NCBI GenBank assembly: GCA_934254915.1
Contig: CAKQMH010000001.1
Coordinates: forward strand, 1 to 64,000
DNA: 64,000 nucleotides
Direction of reading: 5' to 3'
DNA from: an uncultured Alphaproteobacteria bacterium
GTDB lineage: Bacteria > Pseudomonadota > Alphaproteobacteria > RF32 > CAG-239
In this document: positions 42,191 through 51,125 of the stretch, in pieces
Layout of the letters: each line of letters starts with the position of its first letter
How positions within the stretch are numbered: the stretch's first letter is position 1
Translations under genes and position numbers: made by a program
The notes under the pieces: generated by a model
Seen by the model: the letters and a program-made list of their open reading frames with translations, nothing else
What the model was told of the DNA's origin: nothing
Database searches by the model: none

Positions 42191-44026
42191 TTAGAAATAA
42201 TGCCGAATTGAAGTCATAAATTCTTCAATATTTTGCCCTTTAGCATTATCTTGAAAACTGTAATCAGCCGCGATCGCCCAGTTGCGGCTGATACTGTATG
42301 CGCCTTCGGCATAATAAATACTGCTGTTTTTCCATTGTTGTGAGGCATAAGTTTTTTCAGCCTTAAGCCATAACCGCCATTTATCAAAATCAGCCAATAT
42401 TCCGGCTTCACCGCTCACCGCCCCATATACATTATCTTTTATAAAACCGCCGTATGCCGCCTGCGCATTCGCCATGGTATAAACCCAAACCTTATCCGTC
42501 AGCCGCCAGGTAGCACCGCCGCCGCTCTTCAGGTTAGTGGTATATCCTTCTTCATCTGTTTCCGGATTATATTCCCGTCCGACATTCCACAACACCTGAA
42601 ACGAAATCGGCGCAAACATCGCATCAATCGGTGCAACCGAACGTAAGGTCAAGATATCCAGTTTTTGCAACACATATTTATCTTGGCGGTCATAATGTCT
42701 GATTGCCGTGTTTAAAAAATTAATTTCCGCCCCCTGCACCAATCCGTAGCTGTCATCCGTCCACGAATGATACGCCGGACGAAAGGCCGTTTCCTGAAAA
42801 CCCTCGCCTTTTTTGCTGCCGATACCAACCACCAAGCGTTTGGCGTCATGTGCTTTCATCGGTTCTTTATTCCACTTAAGTTCCGCAATGGCATTTGGCG
42901 CTTTAATCTGATTTCGTTCTTTCAAAAGCTCAAAACTTTCTTTGCGATATTGAGCCAGTTCCGTTTTGTGCGCCACATATTGATATTGCACATACTGATA
43001 TGCCGTTTCCAAAACATCGGCTTTTTCACTGTCATTTAAGCCGTCAATTTTATAATTATGCATTTTAATCGCATTTAAATAAGCTTGTTTTTGCTTATCA
43101 TTCATCATCTTATAGCGATAGCGGATTTTGCTTTGCCGCGATGGTCGATAATTAATACCTTTATTCAGATTCGGAATTTTTTGTGCCGCTTTCATTGTAT
43201 CCAGCGGAATAACCTGTACCGGAAATTGTTGCGCCAACTTCAGGCTCGGACGCACGGCATCCAAATTTTCCAACAACAGATACGAACAATTACGGGTTAA
43301 GAAATAGTAGCGTGACTGCGCCTGCCCCACTTCCCAACTATGGGCAATAAAATAATCCAACTCCTCGCGGCTGAAATTAAGATTAACCTCCCAAACATCG
43401 CGGTTTTCAAAATTATTATAGGTATTAACCACTTCATAATAAGGTTTTACCGTAAATCCGCCGTAATAACCGCCGAACAACCCCAAAATCGGATAAAAAG
43501 GCGACGGGTTATCCCCCATATATGCGCCATAAGTGATACCATGTCCCAAAAGCTGTGTTCCTTTGCGTGCCGTGTCGACACGTATCATTGTATGCCCGAA
43601 CAGCGATGACGGGTTATTCATATTGGCATCCGTAAACAGCAGTGTAATCCCTCTAGGACGCAAATCATGGTAAAATTGTTGGTATTCCTTACACTTGGGA
43701 AACTTTGCCTGTGTCAGATTATGTTTTTGCAAATATCTAAACCGCGCCGGAAACAAACACTGCTTTTCATAGTCATTACTCTGAAACAATGCAATTGTGG
43801 CCTCAAGCTCCGCTTTGGGGTTATATTTGCCATCGGGGCTTAAAAAGAAATTGGGAGTGTCAAGTGTGCTTTCAAACCCGCCCGACCATTTAGGCTGATA
43901 ATGCACCAAGGCCAACCAGTCATCCTGATACGCCAACTTATCACTTCCCCTTGCTGCCGGCATCATCAACAACAGGCACAAAAAAACGGAGCTGAAAAAA
44001 CGATGTAGATTAAAATTACACCTCAT
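42191..44026 (-). CDS. DUF4105 (Lnb N-terminal periplasmic domain) protein
   Basis: 611 aa with a signal peptide (about 1-28, LCLLLMMPAARG). The DUF4105 domain is plain: LAYQDDWLALVHYQPKWSGG, PSSLFGHTMIRVDT (about 140-153, with the likely active-site histidine) and YYFLTRNCSYLLLENLDAVR (about 250-269, with a likely cysteine). This family includes Lnb-type lipoprotein acyltransferases and is broadly a papain-like fold. The last 200 residues look like an outer-membrane beta-barrel (alternating aromatic strands, final residue F after MTSIRHY). Substrate unknown. Confidence 0.85.
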   Translation of the reverse strand: MRCNFNLHRFFSSVFLCLLLMMPAARGSDKLAYQDDWLALVHYQPKWSGGFESTLDTPNFFLSPDGKYNPKAELEATIALFQSNDYEKQCLFPARFRYLQKHNLTQAKFPKCKEYQQFYHDLRPRGITLLFTDANMNNPSSLFGHTMIRVDTARKGTQLLGHGITYGAYMGDNPSPFYPILGLFGGYYGGFTVKPYYEVVNTYNNFENRDVWEVNLNFSREELDYFIAHSWEVGQAQSRYYFLTRNCSYLLLENLDAVRPSLKLAQQFPVQVIPLDTMKAAQKIPNLNKGINYRPSRQSKIRYRYKMMNDKQKQAYLNAIKMHNYKIDGLNDSEKADVLETAYQYVQYQYVAHKTELAQYRKESFELLKERNQIKAPNAIAELKWNKEPMKAHDAKRLVVGIGSKKGEGFQETAFRPAYHSWTDDSYGLVQGAEINFLNTAIRHYDRQDKYVLQKLDILTLRSVAPIDAMFAPISFQVLWNVGREYNPETDEEGYTTNLKSGGGATWRLTDKVWVYTMANAQAAYGGFIKDNVYGAVSGEAGILADFDKWRLWLKAEKTYASQQWKNSSIYYAEGAYSISRNWAIAADYSFQDNAKGQNIEEFMTSIRHYF

Positions 44027-44056
44027 ATTTTCAGCTCCGTAAACGATTTGTCAGAC

Positions 44057-44521
44057 TTATGCGATTTCGTGTGCCAAATCAATCATTGCCAAACTGACCG
44101 AAACCGCATCAGCATTTTCATCAGCAAAAATATTGGCAAAATTAGCCTGGGCTTCAGCGCCGAGTTTTTCGCTGTCAACATTCAAAATACCGGCTAAAGT
44201 GTTAATAGTTTCGCCATGTCCGGCAGCCGCATCCATTGCAAACTGTTCCATGTTGTTTTCCATGAAAGCCAAAACCATACGGCCTGTACCGCCGGAAATA
44301 CGTCCGTTAGGATCGCAGCCTGATGTACCGAATGTAATACCGAAAGTTTGTGTACCGAACGAACCATTAGTGGTCGCCGCTAAAACTTGTGGACCGATAC
44401 CACGCTCGCCTTTCCAAGCCATAGAGCCCAAACCGCAACCTGTGCTATCAACTGCTTGAGCTGAATTTGCTGCCAACATTGCCGCACCCAGCATTAATGA
44501 TGTTAAATAAATTTTTTTCAT
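44057..44521 (-). CDS. DUF3015-family secreted protein
   Basis: Start MKKIYLTSLM after GGAGTGTTACTA. 154 aa with a signal peptide ending NSAQA. The mature part has TGCGLGSMAWKGERGIGPQV, TFGITFGTSGCDPNG and FMENNMEQFAMDAAAGHGET, matching DUF3015, a family of small outer-envelope proteins of unknown role. Two cysteines probably pair. It lies 30 bases upstream of the DUF4105 gene on the same strand, so they may be co-transcribed. Confidence 0.85.
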   Translation of the reverse strand: MKKIYLTSLMLGAAMLAANSAQAVDSTGCGLGSMAWKGERGIGPQVLAATTNGSFGTQTFGITFGTSGCDPNGRISGGTGRMVLAFMENNMEQFAMDAAAGHGETINTLAGILNVDSEKLGAEAQANFANIFADENADAVSVSLAMIDLAHEIA

Positions 44522-44673
44522 TAGTAACACTCCAAATATAGAAAAACTTATCGTTTGCAGATTAAATATTTTTTAATCTTTTGTATAGCAGAAAACTCAG
44601 CTTTTGAACAAAAAAAGAATTTGCTTGATTTCTAAAAAATAAATGCTAGATTAGATAAATCATAAAAACACAT

Positions 44674-44713
44674 ACGGACTGTGAGCGGTCACCCACTCGC
44701 AGTCTGTATTTTT
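44674..44713 (+). promoter_or_regulatory. Terminator-like hairpin in the greA leader
   Basis: ACGGACTGTGAG and CTCGCAGTCTGT form a 12-bp stem (two G-T pairs) followed by ATTTTTC, only about 33 bases before the greA start. Its position suggests attenuation or partial termination in the greA leader, as known for other greA genes, but it could also simply end an upstream transcript. Confidence 0.6.
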
Positions 44714-44746
44714 CTAGTCTTTAAATATTTTGCAAAGGTGATTGAA

Positions 44747-45220
44747 ATGGAAAAATTCCCGCTGACCAAACAGGGGTATATTGCCCTTGAGGCCGAATTA
44801 AAAAACTTAAAAGGGGTTGAAAGACCTAATATCATTGCTGCGATTGATGAAGCTCGTTCGCATGGCGACTTATCGGAAAATGCCGAATATTCTGCCGCCA
44901 AAGAAAAACAAAGCTTTATTGAAGGCCGCATTCAGGATTTAGAAGCCGTTTTAAGCCGTGCGCAAGTTATTGATGTTGCCAATGCTCACTATGATGTCGT
45001 CCGGTTTGGTGCAACGGTCGCGGTTGCTGACGAGGACACTGACGAAGAAAAAAGTTACCAAATCGTCGGTGACTATGAAGCCGATATTGAAAAAAACAAA
45101 ATCTCGCTGTCTTCACCGCTGGCCAAAGCCTTAATCGGTAAGGAAGTCGGCGACGTTGCCGAATATGTCGCTCCCGGCGGCAAAAAATCTTTCGAGATTT
45201 TAGACATTCAATACATTTAA
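44747..45220 (+). CDS. greA: Transcription elongation factor GreA
   Basis: Start MEKFPLTKQGYIALEAELKN six bases after AAAGGTG; the longer frame runs through the leader hairpin and is rejected. GreA enters the RNA polymerase channel and stimulates cleavage of backtracked RNA. The 157-residue protein has the coiled-coil domain with the acidic tip (ARSHGDLSENAEYSAAKEKQ, about 41-60) and the FKBP-like C-terminal domain (SPLAKALIGKEVGD). A strong terminator follows. Confidence 0.96.
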   Translation: MEKFPLTKQGYIALEAELKNLKGVERPNIIAAIDEARSHGDLSENAEYSAAKEKQSFIEGRIQDLEAVLSRAQVIDVANAHYDVVRFGATVAVADEDTDEEKSYQIVGDYEADIEKNKISLSSPLAKALIGKEVGDVAEYVAPGGKKSFEILDIQYI

Positions 45221-45245
45221 AAAATTACTTCTTGCGATTATATCT

Positions 45246-45272
45246 AAAACCGCCTTCAACAGGCGGTTTTAT
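45246..45272 (+). terminator. Terminator after greA
   Basis: AAAACCGCCT and AGGCGGTTTT pair around TCAAC, followed by a T-rich tract on the plus strand. Confidence 0.85.
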
Positions 45273-45289
45273 TTTTTACGGAGGAAAAT

Positions 45290-45553
45290 ATGATTGAAAA
45301 AAATTATCGTGACGCCGACAATTGCGGACTGGAAACCTGCGACTGCAGTGATGATAACAGTTGCGGATGTTCCTTTCCCAACAATATGAGCAATTACAGC
45401 TGTGAATGTGCCGATAATGGTGATTGTGGAGAATTCAGCCATGCTAAAATAAACATTCAAACCCCTGCCCGCCACATTCGCAAAGAAACCACCTGTTACT
45501 GCAATCCTCAAGAATGTGAATGTCAAATTGAACGAAGCGAAACCGAAAACTAA
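45290..45553 (+). CDS. Small cysteine-rich protein, metallothionein-like
   Basis: 87 aa after a strong ribosome site (CGGAGGAAAAT). Twelve cysteines in a short, acidic, hydrophilic chain: NCGLETCDCSDDNSCGCS, YSCECADNGDCG and TTCYCNPQECECQ. Five C-x-C pairs and no signal peptide suggest thiolate metal binding in the cytoplasm, or a redox-buffer protein. I know no exact family. It lies between greA and the thioredoxin reductase gene, which may be functionally meaningful or may not. Confidence 0.75.
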   Translation: MIEKNYRDADNCGLETCDCSDDNSCGCSFPNNMSNYSCECADNGDCGEFSHAKINIQTPARHIRKETTCYCNPQECECQIERSETEN

Positions 45554-45623
45554 AATCACGCTTGCAATTTTTTATTCTCCGCTCTAGTTTTATTAAAAGT
45601 CACTCACGTTTAAGGAGAAAACC

Positions 45624-46571
45624 ATGGCTGAATATAAAACTCCGGTTCTGATTATCGGCTCCGGTCCTGCCGGTTATACCGCCGGTATCTATGCTGCCCG
45701 TGCCGGTTTGCGTCCGGTATTGGTTTCCGGTGAACAAATCGGCGGACAATTAACCATTACGACCGATGTTGAAAACTTTCCCGGCTTTCCAACTCCGATA
45801 AACGGGGGCGAGCTTATGCAAAATATGCGCCTGCAGGCTGAAAACCTCGGCGTTACCATTATTGACGACAAAATAAACGAGATTGATTTCAGCCGCCGTC
45901 CTTTTGCCTGCAACTCCGAAAATCACAACTTCTTTTATGGCGATACCTTGATTATTGCTACCGGAGCATCTGCGCGCTGGCTTGAGCTTGACAGTGAGAA
46001 AAAATATCGCGGTTTCGGGGTTTCCGGTTGTGCAACTTGTGACGGCTTCTTTTACCGTAATCGTGATGTTGCCGTTGTCGGCGGCGGTAGTACTGCGGTT
46101 GAAGAGGCTTTGTATTTAACTAACTTTGCTTCCTCCGTCACCCTCATTCATCGCCGCAATGAATTACGTGCTGACCAAGCTTTGCAACAACGCCTGTTTA
46201 ACAATCATAAAATCTCGGTCGAATGGGACAGCGTGGTCGAAGAAATTATCGGTACGGAAAACCCGTTGAGCGTCACCGGCGTTCGCCTCAAAAATGTCAA
46301 AACCGACCAAAACAAAATTCTTAATGTTGCCGGTTTGTTTATTGCTATCGGACACCACCCCAATACCGAACTTTTTCAATCTGCAATCGAACTAGACAAG
46401 GAAGGCTATATCAAAACCAAACCTGACAGCACCCAAACCAACATTGATGGCGTTTTTGCTGCAGGTGATGTCCAAAACGCTAGTTTTCGTCAGGCGGTTG
46501 TTGCCGCCGGCTCAGGCTGTATTGCCGCGCTCGAAGCCGAACGCTTTCTTGCCACACACAAGCAATACTGA
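45624..46571 (+). CDS. trxB: Thioredoxin reductase
   Basis: 315 aa FAD/NADPH enzyme that keeps thioredoxin reduced. FAD motif IIGSGPAGYTAGIYAARAGL (res 10-29), redox-active C136-A-T-C139 in SGCATCDGFFY, NADPH motif VVGGGSTAVEEALYL, and the C-terminal GVFAAGDVQNASFRQAVVAA. Length is normal. Ribosome site AAGGAGAAAACC. It is convergent with the macB-like gene, whose stop lies four bases away. Confidence 0.97.
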   Translation: MAEYKTPVLIIGSGPAGYTAGIYAARAGLRPVLVSGEQIGGQLTITTDVENFPGFPTPINGGELMQNMRLQAENLGVTIIDDKINEIDFSRRPFACNSENHNFFYGDTLIIATGASARWLELDSEKKYRGFGVSGCATCDGFFYRNRDVAVVGGGSTAVEEALYLTNFASSVTLIHRRNELRADQALQQRLFNNHKISVEWDSVVEEIIGTENPLSVTGVRLKNVKTDQNKILNVAGLFIAIGHHPNTELFQSAIELDKEGYIKTKPDSTQTNIDGVFAAGDVQNASFRQAVVAAGSGCIAALEAERFLATHKQY

Positions 46572-46574
46572 TTG

Positions 46575-47801
46575 TTACTCATAGCGCAGAGCATTTATCG
46601 GATTCAGCAGTGAAGCTTTGTACGCCGGATAAAAACCGAAAAACAGTCCGACCATACCGGAAAATGCAAACGGAATAACAATATAAATAGGTGCAATTTC
46701 GGCCTGCAACGAACTGAAATAATTAACCAATATAACGCCGGTCAGTCCCAAACCGATACCGACTAAGCCGCCGATTAATGACAAAACCAATGCTTCCATC
46801 AAAAACTGCCATCTGATGTCCCATGACTTTGCTCCGATGGCCATTCGGATACCGATTTCACGCGTCCGTTCCGTAACCGAAACCAGCATAATATTCATAA
46901 TCCCGATACCACCGACCAGCAGCGAAATTGAGGCAATTGATCCCAACAAAATAGTCATAATTTTGGTTGAATTTTCCATCATTTCCATCATTTGCGTTAG
47001 ATTCATAATCACAAAATCGTCATCTTTGTTGCTGCCAAGATTGTGTCTTTGCCGCAGCAGTTGTTTGATTTCTTCTTGCGATGTATAGGTGCTGTCGGCA
47101 TCAACCGCCTGAAGCATAATAAATTTCACCTGATCGGGAAACGAAATTCCCATAACTTTTTTCTGTGCCGTAGTAATCGGAATATATACAGAATCATCCT
47201 GATCTTGCCCCATACCGCTTTCCCCGCGCGCCTCTAAGACACCGATTACCTGAAACGGAATTCCTTTAATGCGGATAATTTTACCTAACGGATCAACATC
47301 GCCAAACAATTCATTGACTACCGTTTGTCCCAAAATAGCTACTTTGGCGGCATTTTTAATATCAGTTTCGCTAAACAACCGCCCATAGGCCAAATTCCAA
47401 TCTTTTATCTCAAAATTACGATTATCCGTTCCGGTAATACCGGTTGACCAGTTGGCATTACCGTAAACCACCTGTGCGGTTTCATCCAATATCGGTGCAG
47501 CTAATTTGATTTTGGCAATTTTATTTTGAATTGCCTCGCCATCACCGGCTTTCATGGTAGGTTGCGAGCCATGGCCGCCGCGCGCACCGCTTGAAGTCGC
47601 CACTCCGGAACGTACGATAATCAAATTAGAACCCATGGTTTTCATTTCATTTTGAATCGAGGTTTGCGCCCCGTTGCCGATTGCCAACATCACAATCACC
47701 GCTCCCACCCCGATGATAATTCCCAAGCTGGTTAATATCGACCGCATTTTGTTAGCTTTAATCGCCCTTAGCGCAATACTGAAAATCGTATTCAAATCCA
47801 T
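46575..47801 (-). CDS. MacB-type ABC transporter permease
   Basis: 408 aa. The N-terminal membrane helix (about 20-45, TSLGIIIGVGAVIVMLAIGN) is followed by a large periplasmic MacB core (about 50-270) and three C-terminal helices in an FtsX domain (SISLLVGGIGIMNIMLVSVT, LIGGLVGIGLGLTGVILVNY, FGFYPAYKASLLNPINALRY). Unlike E. coli MacB, the ATPase is a separate protein encoded just upstream. Together with the adaptor it forms a tripartite efflux pump. An outer-membrane TolC partner is not in this window. Confidence 0.9.
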   Translation of the reverse strand: MDLNTIFSIALRAIKANKMRSILTSLGIIIGVGAVIVMLAIGNGAQTSIQNEMKTMGSNLIIVRSGVATSSGARGGHGSQPTMKAGDGEAIQNKIAKIKLAAPILDETAQVVYGNANWSTGITGTDNRNFEIKDWNLAYGRLFSETDIKNAAKVAILGQTVVNELFGDVDPLGKIIRIKGIPFQVIGVLEARGESGMGQDQDDSVYIPITTAQKKVMGISFPDQVKFIMLQAVDADSTYTSQEEIKQLLRQRHNLGSNKDDDFVIMNLTQMMEMMENSTKIMTILLGSIASISLLVGGIGIMNIMLVSVTERTREIGIRMAIGAKSWDIRWQFLMEALVLSLIGGLVGIGLGLTGVILVNYFSSLQAEIAPIYIVIPFAFSGMVGLFFGFYPAYKASLLNPINALRYE

Positions 47802-48532
47802 TACAAATCCAACTCCAAATTCTGCTTTTTAACCGCTTTGTTTTTGACTGCTGCCACACTGTCGGAAGATATCTCCCCATCGACAATACGAATAACCCGT
47901 TTGGCATATTGTGCAATATCTTCTTCGTGTGTAACTAATATTATCGTCCGCCCGAACTCTTGGTTAAGCTTGGTAAACAGCTCCATAATTTCGACACTCA
48001 TTTTGGTATCCAAATTTCCGGTCGGCTCATCGGCAAAAATAATCGGCGCATTGTTCACCACCGCCCGCGCAATTGCCACCCGCTGCTGCTGTCCGCCGGA
48101 AAGCTGATTGGGCTGATGATACATTCTTTTACCCAACCCCACGCTTTCAAGAGCTTTTTTAGCTCTTTTTTCGCGTTCTTCCAGCGGTACTCCGGCATAG
48201 ACCATCGGCAGTTCTACATTCTCGAGCGCTGATGTTCGCGACAGCAAATTGAACCCTTGGAAAACAAAGCCGATTTTACGATTACGAATAGTCGCCAACT
48301 CATCGGCACTGAGTTTTTCCACATTTTGCCCGTCTAAGACATAATGTCCGGAACTTGGCTTATCCAAACATCCCAGGATGTTCATCAAGGTTGATTTTCC
48401 GGAACCCGACGGCCCCATAATCGCCACAAATTCACCATTTTCGATTTGCAGATTAATCCCTTTCAGGATTTTCAAATCAAATCCGTCCAACGGATAACTT
48501 TTGGTTACGTTTTTCAGTTCGATTAAAGCCAT
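47801..48532 (-). CDS. ABC transporter ATP-binding protein (MacB/LolD type)
   Basis: 243 aa. Walker A GPSGSGKSTLMNILGCLD (about 40-57), Q loop GFVFQGFNLL, signature LSGGQQQRVAIARAVV, Walker B PIIFADEPTGNLD and the H loop ILVTHEE are complete. The gene shares one base with both its neighbours, so the three-gene unit (adaptor, ATPase, permease) is tightly coupled. It energises substrate movement by mechanotransmission in MacB-type pumps. Confidence 0.93.
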   Translation of the reverse strand: MALIELKNVTKSYPLDGFDLKILKGINLQIENGEFVAIMGPSGSGKSTLMNILGCLDKPSSGHYVLDGQNVEKLSADELATIRNRKIGFVFQGFNLLSRTSALENVELPMVYAGVPLEEREKRAKKALESVGLGKRMYHQPNQLSGGQQQRVAIARAVVNNAPIIFADEPTGNLDTKMSVEIMELFTKLNQEFGRTIILVTHEEDIAQYAKRVIRIVDGEISSDSVAAVKNKAVKKQNLELDL

Positions 48533-49689
48533 TAGCGGGGCATCCTCATACGCATTTCCGAATTACGACGACTTACAGTCTTATCTTCGACAATTATTTC
48601 CGTTCCTTCGTGCAAACCATTACCGCTGATTTCCGTATAATCATCATCACTGACGCCGGTTTTAATCGACAACCGCTCCGGCTTACCCTTAGACATTACC
48701 CAAATTCCTTTATCCTGATAACGTTTGGTTTCTCCGTTCTCATCACTGACATAAAAACGCAGTGCTTTATTAGGCGCTAACAAAACATTATCTTTTTCCG
48801 AAGTTATAATGCTGACATTTGCCGTCATTCCTGGTTTAAGGCGCAAATCCTTATTGTTTATCTCAATAATAACCTCATAGGTCACAACATTGGAGGTTGT
48901 AACCGCCTCATTGCGAACCTGTGTCACTAAGCCGTAAAACACCTCGTCAGGAAAACTGTCGACATTAAATTCTACGGTCTGACCTTCTTGAACTTTAGCA
49001 ATATCAGCTTCCACAACGGAGGCTTCAATTTGCATTTTGGTCAAATCTTCCGCTACATTAAATAAGGTCGGCGTCTGGAAACTTGCCGCCACGGTTTGTC
49101 CGACTTCAACTTCTTTGGAAACGACAATCCCGTCAACCGGCGAAACGATTTTAGTATAATGCAAATCAATTTCAGCAGATTGCAACGCCGCTTCAGCCTG
49201 ATTGATTTGCGCTTCTTTCAAAGCTTTTTGCACTACGGCATTATCATAATCGCGCTGAGCTGACTCCAATTCCTTATCTGCCGAATAGCGGGAAGAATTT
49301 AACTTTTTTATCCGGTTTAAGTGTTTTTCATAATAAACAATATCGTTTTTCACTACTTCCAATTCAGCCTTGGCAATATTCAAAGCTGCCCGCCGTTGAG
49401 CCACTGTCGCCTCAAACAACGCCGGATCAATCTGCGCCAACAGCTGGTCTTTTTTTACCGGTGAATTATAATCAACAAAAATCTCCGCAATTGTGCCTGA
49501 AACCTGCGTACCGATATTAACCGTGGAAATCGGGTTAATAATACCGGAAGCCGTAACTTTTTGCGTTATTGTTCCTTTTTCAAGCTTCGTTGTCACATAT
49601 TCGGGTTTGGATTTATCCGCCCCGCCATAAAGAAAAGCGACTCCGACAACTGCTACAGCCGGAATAAGGTATTTATATACTTTTTTCAT
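48532..49689 (-). CDS. MacA-type efflux adaptor protein (HlyD family)
   Basis: 385 aa with an N-terminal membrane anchor (about 7-25, LIPAVAVVGVAFLYGG). The lipoyl-like half motif ASGIINPISTVNIGTQVSGT (about 48-67) is followed by a long coiled-coil hairpin (about 95-170), SPVDGIVVSKEVEVGQTVAA, and a beta-barrel domain with NKDLRLKPGMTANVSI. This is the periplasmic adaptor that links the MacB-type permease to an outer-membrane channel. It is the first gene of the macA-ATPase-macB operon. The ATG lies after a weak AGAGATTATAAAA site. Confidence 0.92.
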   Translation of the reverse strand: MKKVYKYLIPAVAVVGVAFLYGGADKSKPEYVTTKLEKGTITQKVTASGIINPISTVNIGTQVSGTIAEIFVDYNSPVKKDQLLAQIDPALFEATVAQRRAALNIAKAELEVVKNDIVYYEKHLNRIKKLNSSRYSADKELESAQRDYDNAVVQKALKEAQINQAEAALQSAEIDLHYTKIVSPVDGIVVSKEVEVGQTVAASFQTPTLFNVAEDLTKMQIEASVVEADIAKVQEGQTVEFNVDSFPDEVFYGLVTQVRNEAVTTSNVVTYEVIIEINNKDLRLKPGMTANVSIITSEKDNVLLAPNKALRFYVSDENGETKRYQDKGIWVMSKGKPERLSIKTGVSDDDYTEISGNGLHEGTEIIVEDKTVSRRNSEMRMRMPR

Positions 49690-49906
49690 TTTTATAATCT
49701 CTCAAATATCCGAAATTCACCTATTATATATAGTATAAAACGAAAAAAATTAAAAAAAGTTTATTTTTTTGTCGCCTGCGTCTTGCATTTTTTTTGTTTT
49801 TGTCTATAATTAACATTGTATATATACTTCTTTGTTTATTATTAATTCGATTTCATCTCGCACCCATATATACACGCGACTTGGAATCACCAAAAACATC
49901 AAAAAA

Positions 49907-50197
49907 ATGGCTAAAGAAAAAAAAGACCTCAGACAAGAATCTCATGAATCAGTAGTTGCAACCCTGAACCTCGAAAAGATTCAAGCCGGTTTACCTTGTG
50001 GCTACAAAGTCACCAACAAGAAAGCTGTTCGCAAAAGAATCCTCGAACTCGGATCTCTTGAAGAAGAACACTGGACTTCGTGGGTGAAAAACGGTTCTGC
50101 CAAAGGCCTTGCCTACCTCAAAGACAATGGGGAGGTTAAAGTAATCAAAGAAAAGGACTTCTCGAAGTATCTTTTCAATGGCAAATTTGCCATCTAA
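49907..50197 (+). CDS. Small hypothetical basic protein (no Shine-Dalgarno)
   Basis: Start MAKEKKDLRQ; the longer frame to 49832 is unlikely. 96 aa, basic: ESVVATLNLEKIQAGLPCGY, KAVRKRILELGSLEEEHWTS and YLKDNGEVKVIKEKDFSKYL. No family recognised; size and charge could suit nucleic-acid binding. The bases before the ATG (ATCAAAAAA) contain no purine-rich ribosome site, unlike most genes here. The same is true of the next gene. A hairpin-like GGAACAGGAAG..CTTCCTTGCTCC stretch lies between the two. Confidence 0.65.
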   Translation: MAKEKKDLRQESHESVVATLNLEKIQAGLPCGYKVTNKKAVRKRILELGSLEEEHWTSWVKNGSAKGLAYLKDNGEVKVIKEKDFSKYLFNGKFAI

Positions 50198-50301
50198 TAA
50201 TTTCCTTTGGAACAGGAAGTTAGAAGAAATTATGCCGGACAAGTTGAGTGATAGCCACACTTCCTTGCTCCGGCTTTTTAAATTAAAATTATTTTATCAT
50301 T

Positions 50302-50988
50302 ATGGAACAAGCAAAAGAGAAAAAATTGTCGGCTTTGAAAGGTCTCGCCGATAAAACGTATGAAGAAAAGGTAGAATACCTTAATGCAAGTGTCAAACAA
50401 GGTTTGCTTTCCTCAGATGACGCGGCTAAGTTGTTAGAAAAAATTTCCAGTCGTAAAAAGCTGAAAGAAAATCAACTTAAAGCTATCAAATCAGCTGAGA
50501 AAGAAAACCTTACCACTGAACGCTCGACCGGCACTACCGCTCGTGAAGAAGTTCGTATGACGCTTGAAAACCTGCGTAACCGTCTGCGGTTAAAGCGAAA
50601 AGCCTATCTCACTGACAGGTACTTTAACCCTGAACTTTCGCCGGTTGAAAAAAGAGCTTTAACTTTTGCTCTAACCGCTACCACTTATGACCAATTTTCT
50701 TATGCGGTCGGCGGTGTGTTGGTAGAAGTGCTGAAGTACCCGATAAAAGAGGTTAAAATGCAAGGCAATGAGTTTATGGAGTTTCTCCTTAACTGCCGTG
50801 ACTTTGACTTCCTTTTGTGGGGTCGTATTCTGGGTAAGAAATATGTTGCCAAACGTCAATGGCAGCAAATGATTAATTACAGCAGTCTCTTTGAGCCTTA
50901 TCTGATTGTTTATAGCTCAGCTATTAAAACATTCATGAAAAACGGCGACAAAGGAGCTGAAATGGTATATAAGGCACTTCTTAATTAA
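50302..50988 (+). CDS. Hypothetical helical protein (no Shine-Dalgarno)
   Basis: 228 aa, basic N-terminal half with long helices (EEKVEYLNASVKQGLLSSDD, RMTLENLRNRLRLKRKAYLT) and a C-terminal globular part (TYDQFSYAVGGVLVEVLKYP, FLLNCRDFDFLLWGRILGKK). No family recognised. The upstream ATTATTTTATCATT lacks a ribosome site. It follows the 96-aa gene by about 100 bases and ends before a strong terminator, so the two probably form a small transferred unit of unknown function. Confidence 0.7.
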   Translation: MEQAKEKKLSALKGLADKTYEEKVEYLNASVKQGLLSSDDAAKLLEKISSRKKLKENQLKAIKSAEKENLTTERSTGTTAREEVRMTLENLRNRLRLKRKAYLTDRYFNPELSPVEKRALTFALTATTYDQFSYAVGGVLVEVLKYPIKEVKMQGNEFMEFLLNCRDFDFLLWGRILGKKYVAKRQWQQMINYSSLFEPYLIVYSSAIKTFMKNGDKGAEMVYKALLN

Positions 50989-51036
50989 TGGTGATTATCA
51001 AACCTAACCTAAAACCTTTCTAATCATACTTTAAGT

Positions 51037-51075
51037 TAAAAAACCTCTGTTTTGTGAAAAACGGAGGTTTTTTTT
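51037..51075 (+). terminator. Terminator after the 228-aa gene
   Basis: AAAAAACCTC(TGT) and (ACG)GAGGTTTTTTTT form a stem with a T run on the plus strand; the A run on the other side lets it also serve the minus-strand gene at 51126. Confidence 0.85.
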
Positions 51076-51125
51076 ATAGCTTATATACCACACCCGACAT
51101 CTTGCAGTTGTTTTATAAAAAATCT

